A stretch of 10,969 nt of DNA from DASZHC01 sp035938215 (lineage in GTDB: Bacteria; Verrucomicrobiota; Verrucomicrobiia; Chthoniobacterales; JAFAMB01): the NCBI GenBank assembly GCA_035938215.1, contig DASZHC010000128.1:1-10969 (forward strand), read 5' to 3'. Position numbers and translations under genes: made by a program. Shown here piece after piece: positions 7,188 through 10,969 of the stretch; the first letter of the stretch is position 1, and the number at the start of each line of letters is the position of its first letter. The notes beneath the pieces are model-generated. The model worked only from the letters and a program-made list of their open reading frames with translations. It was not told where the DNA came from and searched no databases.

Positions 7188-8384
7188 CTACGAATAAAGA
7201 AACTCGTCAGCCGGCTCGGAGTTCTGTGCTGAGACGCCAGCGATTTCCTGCTCGGGATATTCGAAGATTTTTCCTTCGTAGTTGCGAATCACGATTTTCT
7301 CATGGTCATGGTACAAAACGTATCCTGGGTTGATCGGAACTTTTCCCCCGCCTCCGGGCGCATCGATAACGAACTGCGGCACTGCGTAGCCGGTCGTGTG
7401 GCCGCGCAAGCCCTCGATGATCTCAATCCCCTTCGCAACGGAGGTGCGAAGGTGTGCAGAACCATAAATCAGGTCGCATTGGTAGATATAGTAGGGTCTC
7501 ACCCGGGCCATTACCAATTTGTGTACAAGAGTCCTCATGACATCCAGGTCGTCATTAACTCCCTTCAAAAGAACGCTTTGGTTACCCAGAGGGATACCGT
7601 GGTTAGCGAGTCTCTCGAGGGCGGCTTTGACCTCAGTCGTTAACTCGCGCGGATGGTTTGCATGAATGCTCATCCAGAGCGGATGGAATTCCTGAAGCAT
7701 CCGGCATAGCTCCGGAGTGATACGCTGAGGAAGAAAAATCGGAATACGGGTTCCGATTCGGACAAATTCAATATGCGGAATCGATCGCAGGCGGTGCAAA
7801 ATTCCGCGCAGTTTGTCATCCGAAAGAAGTAAAGCGTCACCCCCGGAAAGCAAGACATCGCGAACCTCGGTGTGCGACTCCAGATATTGATAGGCCTCCT
7901 CGAAATTCGTGTGAAGCTCCTGTTCTCCAACTCCGCTTACCACACGGCTTCGGGTACAGTAGCGGCAATAAGATGCGCATCGATCTGTTACGAGAAACAG
8001 GACGCGGTCCGGATACCGGTGCACGAGGCCTGAGACTGGCATATGCGAGTCTTCGCCGCACGGGTCGGCCATTTCGAGCGGCGATCGATCTGCTTCTTCA
8101 AGGCGAGGGATTACCTGGCGACGAATAGGACAATTGGGATCCTCAGGGTCGATAAGGTTAAAGAAATGGGGAGTGACTGCAAACGCGAGCTTGTTGCCGG
8201 ATAGCAGGACGCCGGCCCGTTCTTCGCGGGTAAGGGTGATCCTCTCCTGGAGTTGCCGCAGGTTGGTGATTCGGTTTTTAAGTTGCCATTTCCAGTCGTT
8301 CCAGGATTCGGGAGCGACATTGGGCCAGAAACCTGGCGCGAAGGAAAGGAACCGCTTATCGGCGGTCTCGGCTAAGCTTTGCAT
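7188..8384 (-). CDS. kamA: Lysine 2,3-aminomutase (radical SAM, PLP)
   Basis: A 398-residue radical SAM enzyme expected to convert L-lysine to beta-lysine. SWNDWKWQLKNRI near 27-39 and HRYPDRVLFLVTD at 122-134 are typical of KamA. The iron-sulfur cysteines are Cys136, Cys140 and Cys143. Residues aligned with C. subterminale KamA by a constant offset of 11 are Arg145 (substrate carboxylate), Asp304 and Asp341 (lysine side-chain amine) and Lys348 (PLP, in DAPGGGGKVP). Glutamate 2,3-aminomutases lack that Asp pair, so lysine is favoured. The zinc ligands are absent: the position of Cys268 is Asp279, and the chain ends about 20 residues after NYEG without the CxCxxC tail. EpmB is shorter and lacks these blocks. 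The open frame reaches 8711, overlapping the divergent protease; ATG at 8384 gives the usual N-terminus. Beta-lysine may feed lysine catabolism or an osmolyte; no AblB acetyltransferase is nearby. Confidence 0.92.
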   Translation of the reverse strand: MQSLAETADKRFLSFAPGFWPNVAPESWNDWKWQLKNRITNLRQLQERITLTREERAGVLLSGNKLAFAVTPHFFNLIDPEDPNCPIRRQVIPRLEEADRSPLEMADPCGEDSHMPVSGLVHRYPDRVLFLVTDRCASYCRYCTRSRVVSGVGEQELHTNFEEAYQYLESHTEVRDVLLSGGDALLLSDDKLRGILHRLRSIPHIEFVRIGTRIPIFLPQRITPELCRMLQEFHPLWMSIHANHPRELTTEVKAALERLANHGIPLGNQSVLLKGVNDDLDVMRTLVHKLVMARVRPYYIYQCDLIYGSAHLRTSVAKGIEIIEGLRGHTTGYAVPQFVIDAPGGGGKVPINPGYVLYHDHEKIVIRNYEGKIFEYPEQEIAGVSAQNSEPADEFLYS

Positions 8385-8424
8385 GGTTTTGTTGACTGGT
8401 TGGTAAACTCTAAGGGCTGCGTTT

Positions 8425-8437
8425 CGATTGTCAATCG
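8425..8437. promoter_or_regulatory. Palindrome between divergent kamA and protease genes
   Basis: CGATTG-T-CAATCG is a perfect 6-base inverted repeat about 40 bases upstream of the kamA ATG, in the 270-base region (8385-8654) that must hold the promoters of both kamA and the protease. It could be an operator, but no matching second site or known regulator motif was recognised, and no strong -35/-10 pair stands out in this region. Confidence 0.25.
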
Positions 8438-8654
8438 GGCCAGCCCCCTGCAGAATCCCGTGAGCCCGGGGAGAAAGAAGCCGGAGATTTTCACGGATTT
8501 TGCTTCGGCCGGAGCATTTCAGGGACAGAACACTGGATGGTCTGCGACGCTCTTTTTCTCGGTAATTCATGGCTATTGTTGCGCAGAGTGCGTCCCTGTT
8601 GGAGTGTGACTCTGTCCGATTGGCGCACAAATTTTCCGTCTGACCTATTTTCCT

Positions 8655-10085
8655 ATGAGCGTGATTGATAGTGTTTCGGCCCTGGCTGTCGGGGGAATTC
8701 TGTTGACTCAATCTTTATCGACTTCGCTTCCCGGGCAGACAGCTGCACCGAACGCAGCCAAGGATATAGCGCATGAGTTAAATGATGCGTATACGGCGGT
8801 TTATGAGCGGGTTGCTCCTGCCGTAGTCGTAGTTGATGTCGAGAAGAACGGGCGCGCGGGCAATGGCGCGAATCCGCCCGATGGATTTGATTTCTTCTTT
8901 CGAAGCCCAAGAGACGATAGTGATCAGCCCGATCAGAGTGAGGGGTCCGGTTTTGTTGTTCGCCAGGACGGTTACATTATCACCAACAGCCATGTGATTG
9001 AAGGTGAGGACAAAATCAATGTCAAACTGCGGGATGGACGCACCCTGACCGCCAAGGTGATCGGTTCGGACGAGCGAACGGATGTGGCAGTCATCAAAGT
9101 CGACGCGACCAGTCTGCCGACGATCGATTTCGCCAATAGCGATGCTGTGAAGGTTGGCCAAATAGTGTGCGCCATCGGGACGCCCTACAAATTTGCGTAC
9201 ACATTCACGACGGGTGTCGTGAGCGCCAAGGGCCGCAATGAGCTGCTTCCGGACAAGTATGAGGACTACATCCAGACGGACGCAGCAATTAATCCCGGGA
9301 ACAGCGGCGGGCCTCTTTGCGACATTGATGGTAGGGTGATCGGTGTGAATACTCTGATCCACGGGCTGAACCGGGGTCTTGGATTCGCGATTTCCAGCAA
9401 TCTTGCAAAGCAAGTCAGCGATCAATTGATCGCGTCCGGTAAAATTGTCAGGCCCTGGCTGGGAATCATCATCGAGAGCCTCGGGGATCAAAGTCGCACG
9501 GAAGTATTCAAAGGCCTGGATAAAGGCGTAGTGGTGCGGACGATCCAGGCCGATACGCCTGCTTCAAGGAGTGATTTGCGTCCAGCTGACGTAATCACTG
9601 ATGTCGACGGTGTTCAGGTCGAGAACGCCAGAGAATTGCAGAATGAGATTCTAAAGAAAAAGGTTGGTGAACAACTCACATTGGGGGTTTGGCGCAACGG
9701 CAAGAGAATGAGCGTCTTGGTGAAAACCGAAGAGCTGCCAAGCGATCCAGGCAAGACTCCCAACAGCTCACCGCCGCCTGTTCAAAGTGAGAACGCTGCC
9801 TCGAAGTTCGGGGTCCAGGTTCAAGATATGACTGCGGAACTGAAGCAGGAGTTTGGATTGAAGTCCGATGTTGGGGTTGTTGTAACTGAAGTGGCGCCAA
9901 ATAGTCCGGCGGCACTCGCGGACATTCAGCCGGGAGATGTGATCACCGAAGTGGGTCGAAATCCGGTCAGCAACACCGAATCATTTCAAAAGGCGATGGC
10001 GGAGCAAAACGGAAAACAGAATTTACTGCTGTTGCTCGATCGGAAAGGCATCAAAACGTATTCGATTGTCAGGGTTGAGAAGTGA
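8655..10085 (+). CDS. Do/HtrA-type serine protease with two PDZ domains
   Basis: A 476-residue protein of the DegP/HtrA (S1C) group, which degrades or holds misfolded proteins in the periplasm. A hydrophobic segment at about 6-22 followed by Ala-rich sequence at 30-36 is probably a signal peptide, although the first residues (MSVIDSVS) carry no Lys or Arg. The trypsin-like domain has the full catalytic triad: His113 (TNSHVIEG), Asp143 (ERTDVAVIKV) and Ser217 (NPGNSGGPL). The loop before TTGVVSAKGR reads IGTPYKFAYT in place of the GNPFGL seen in E. coli DegP. PDZ1 spans roughly 266-357 (RPWLGI start), a Pro/Ser linker covers 361-380, and PDZ2 is at 384-474 with the carboxylate loop near GVVVTEVAPNSPA. 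No ribosome binding site is evident and no better upstream start exists in frame. DegP, DegQ and relatives cannot be told apart here, so no symbol is given. Confidence 0.93.
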   Translation: MSVIDSVSALAVGGILLTQSLSTSLPGQTAAPNAAKDIAHELNDAYTAVYERVAPAVVVVDVEKNGRAGNGANPPDGFDFFFRSPRDDSDQPDQSEGSGFVVRQDGYIITNSHVIEGEDKINVKLRDGRTLTAKVIGSDERTDVAVIKVDATSLPTIDFANSDAVKVGQIVCAIGTPYKFAYTFTTGVVSAKGRNELLPDKYEDYIQTDAAINPGNSGGPLCDIDGRVIGVNTLIHGLNRGLGFAISSNLAKQVSDQLIASGKIVRPWLGIIIESLGDQSRTEVFKGLDKGVVVRTIQADTPASRSDLRPADVITDVDGVQVENARELQNEILKKKVGEQLTLGVWRNGKRMSVLVKTEELPSDPGKTPNSSPPPVQSENAASKFGVQVQDMTAELKQEFGLKSDVGVVVTEVAPNSPAALADIQPGDVITEVGRNPVSNTESFQKAMAEQNGKQNLLLLLDRKGIKTYSIVRVEK

Positions 10086-10122
10086 GTTTCAGCCAATCGA
10101 CTCATTGCAGTGAGACATTTCG

Positions 10123-10767
10123 ATGAAACGAGTAAGCGAGGTTGGCCGTTCGCAGAGGATGCGCATTATTCACGCCCTGAAAAAGACCCAGGGTTTGTCC
10201 GTCAATGAGCTGGGAGAGCGACTTAAGCTGAGTTACATGGGTGTGAAGCAGCATTGCGAGGAGCTCGAACGACAAGGTTATGTAGATACCTGGCGCAGAC
10301 CTAAAGCGGTTGGACGTCCGGAAATGATCTATCGGCTTACCCCAAAAGCCCAGACGTTTTTCCCGCAAGCTACCAATGCCACTACGATCGAGCTCCTGCA
10401 CGCGGCAAATCGACTTTACGGCCACGCGGCGGCCGAGAAACTGCTCTACTCGGTTTTTGCCGCTAAAACCGAAGAGTATATGCGCAAGCTCCATGGAGCG
10501 ACGGTTCTGGAACTGGCTGAGACGCTGGCAAAAATTCGCGATCAGGAAGGCTACCTCTCCGAAGTCTCAACCTCAGATCGAATTGCCATTATCGAATATC
10601 ACTCGCCAATAATGGATCTCTTAGAGGCTTTCCCTCTCGTCAGACGCCTGGAACGCGAAATGTTGGAGCGTGTACTGGGGGTTCGCATTGAACGCGAGGA
10701 GAAAACGGCTTCCGGGCTTTATCAGTGTAGCTTTGTGCTGCAGACAACGGCGGCCCAGTATCACTGA
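10123..10767 (+). CDS. Winged-helix transcriptional regulator, SufR-like
   Basis: A 214-residue DNA-binding protein. Residues 10-60 form a winged helix-turn-helix (SQRMRIIHALKKTQGLSVNE, then KLSYMGVKQHCEELERQGYV), and the wing and following segment at 58-80 (RRPKAVGRPEMIYRLTPKAQ) match the DeoR/ArsR-like regulators of the SufR group. The C-terminal half (90-210) has the SufR-like layout. SufR proteins hold an iron-sulfur cluster with a set of cysteines near NCP, ELVC and CC motifs. Here the first two positions read YHSP and PLVRRLE, leaving only Cys202 (LYQCSF); Cys45 lies in the DNA-binding helix region. It may thus sense something else or nothing. It begins 37 bases after the protease stop and may share its transcript. 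Targets are unknown; no suf genes are in the window. Confidence 0.75.
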   Translation: MKRVSEVGRSQRMRIIHALKKTQGLSVNELGERLKLSYMGVKQHCEELERQGYVDTWRRPKAVGRPEMIYRLTPKAQTFFPQATNATTIELLHAANRLYGHAAAEKLLYSVFAAKTEEYMRKLHGATVLELAETLAKIRDQEGYLSEVSTSDRIAIIEYHSPIMDLLEAFPLVRRLEREMLERVLGVRIEREEKTASGLYQCSFVLQTTAAQYH

Positions 10768-10880
10768 GCTTTTTCATGGCATTACGCAGTTTGCATCTTA
10801 CGCTGACCGGACCAAGTAGCCGAATATGCGAAAAATTCCGGTTGCCAATCGATACCGCGGGGATACATTCCGGGCTTCTT

Positions 10881-10969
10881 ATGCCAAAACCGATTGCGAG
10901 ACGCAAAACGAAGAAAGCCGTTGCGAAACGCTTTAGAGTGACTGCGACCGGTAAAGTGTTGCGTGCCCA
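10881..10969 (+). CDS. rpmI: 50S ribosomal protein L35, N-terminal part
   Basis: The first 29 codons of a gene cut by the window edge. The translation MPKPIARRKTKKAVAKRF, then RVTATGKVLRA, matches the conserved start of L35, a small basic protein of the large ribosomal subunit (about 65 residues), with the hallmark AAKRFKVTxTGKV block. The frame is too short to be found by length alone. No clear ribosome binding site precedes the ATG. In most bacteria rpmI lies between infC and rplT; here the gene upstream is a regulator, so infC is not adjacent. rplT is expected just beyond the window. The 113 bases between the regulator and rpmI should contain its promoter and any autoregulatory leader, but I see no confident motif. 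Confidence 0.9.
   Translation, partial: MPKPIARRKTKKAVAKRFRVTATGKVLRA

Noticed and set aside
8600..8654. Promoter-like TTGGCG with a weak ACCTAT 17 bases later ahead of the protease.
   Set aside because: The -10 match is poor and it lies almost on top of the start codon, so a transcript would be nearly leaderless.
8778..9491. A 237-codon leftward open frame inside the protease gene.
   Set aside because: The plus strand encodes an intact protease with its triad and PDZ domains; the antisense frame shows no recognisable domain.
10740..10780. A possible terminator after the regulator (CAGT-ATC-ACTG followed by GAGCTTTTT).
   Set aside because: The stem is only four base pairs and overlaps the last codons, so it is too weak to call.
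1..10969. Search for CRISPR arrays, tRNA genes, insertion sequences and phage or defence genes.
   Set aside because: No regularly spaced repeats, cloverleaf-type gene, transposase, integrase or recognisable defence domain was seen on either strand.

Overview
The window reads as ordinary chromosomal DNA from a free-living Gram-negative-type bacterium. The best guess is Verrucomicrobiota, possibly a soil Chthoniobacterales/Spartobacteria relative. That guess rests on the style of the proteins (L35 N-terminus, KamA, Do-like protease), the moderate GC content and the near absence of strong Shine-Dalgarno sites. It is inference, not proof. There are no tRNA or rRNA genes, no CRISPR array, and no recognisable insertion sequence or prophage gene.

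Layout from left to right. Positions 1-47 hold the possible first codons of a leftward gene cut by the window edge. Positions 48-371 are a non-coding divergent region. Rightward genes follow: a canonical P-II signal protein (glnB/glnK, 372-710), a short protein of 96 residues that looks like a truncated member of a small uncharacterised family (729-1019), and acetyl-CoA synthetase (acs, 1042-2991). A GC-rich hairpin with a T run (3077-3104) ends acs. A related degenerate repeat lies on the opposite strand at 3136-3160.

From 8384 down to 3192 six genes run leftward with short gaps, so they are probably co-transcribed. In order they are lysine 2,3-aminomutase (kamA), a 23S rRNA cytosine methyltransferase of the RlmI family, two adjacent small coiled-coil proteins each ending in a single membrane helix, gatC, and gatA. 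Their shared theme is at most loosely translational: rRNA methylation plus Glu-tRNA(Gln)/Asp-tRNA(Asn) amidation. gatB is not beside gatCA here. The two coiled-coil proteins are the least understood genes in the window.

Divergently from kamA, rightward, lie a Do/HtrA-type serine protease with two PDZ domains (8655-10085) and, 37 bases later, a winged-helix regulator of SufR-like build whose usual cysteine cluster is mostly missing (10123-10767). The window ends inside rpmI (ribosomal protein L35, from 10881).

No clearly new multi-gene system is evident. The items most worth a second look are the tail-anchored coiled-coil pair, the KamA that has lost its whole zinc site while keeping the lysine-binding residues, the cysteine-poor SufR-like regulator, the truncated ORF between glnB and acs, and the paired GC-rich repeats after acs.
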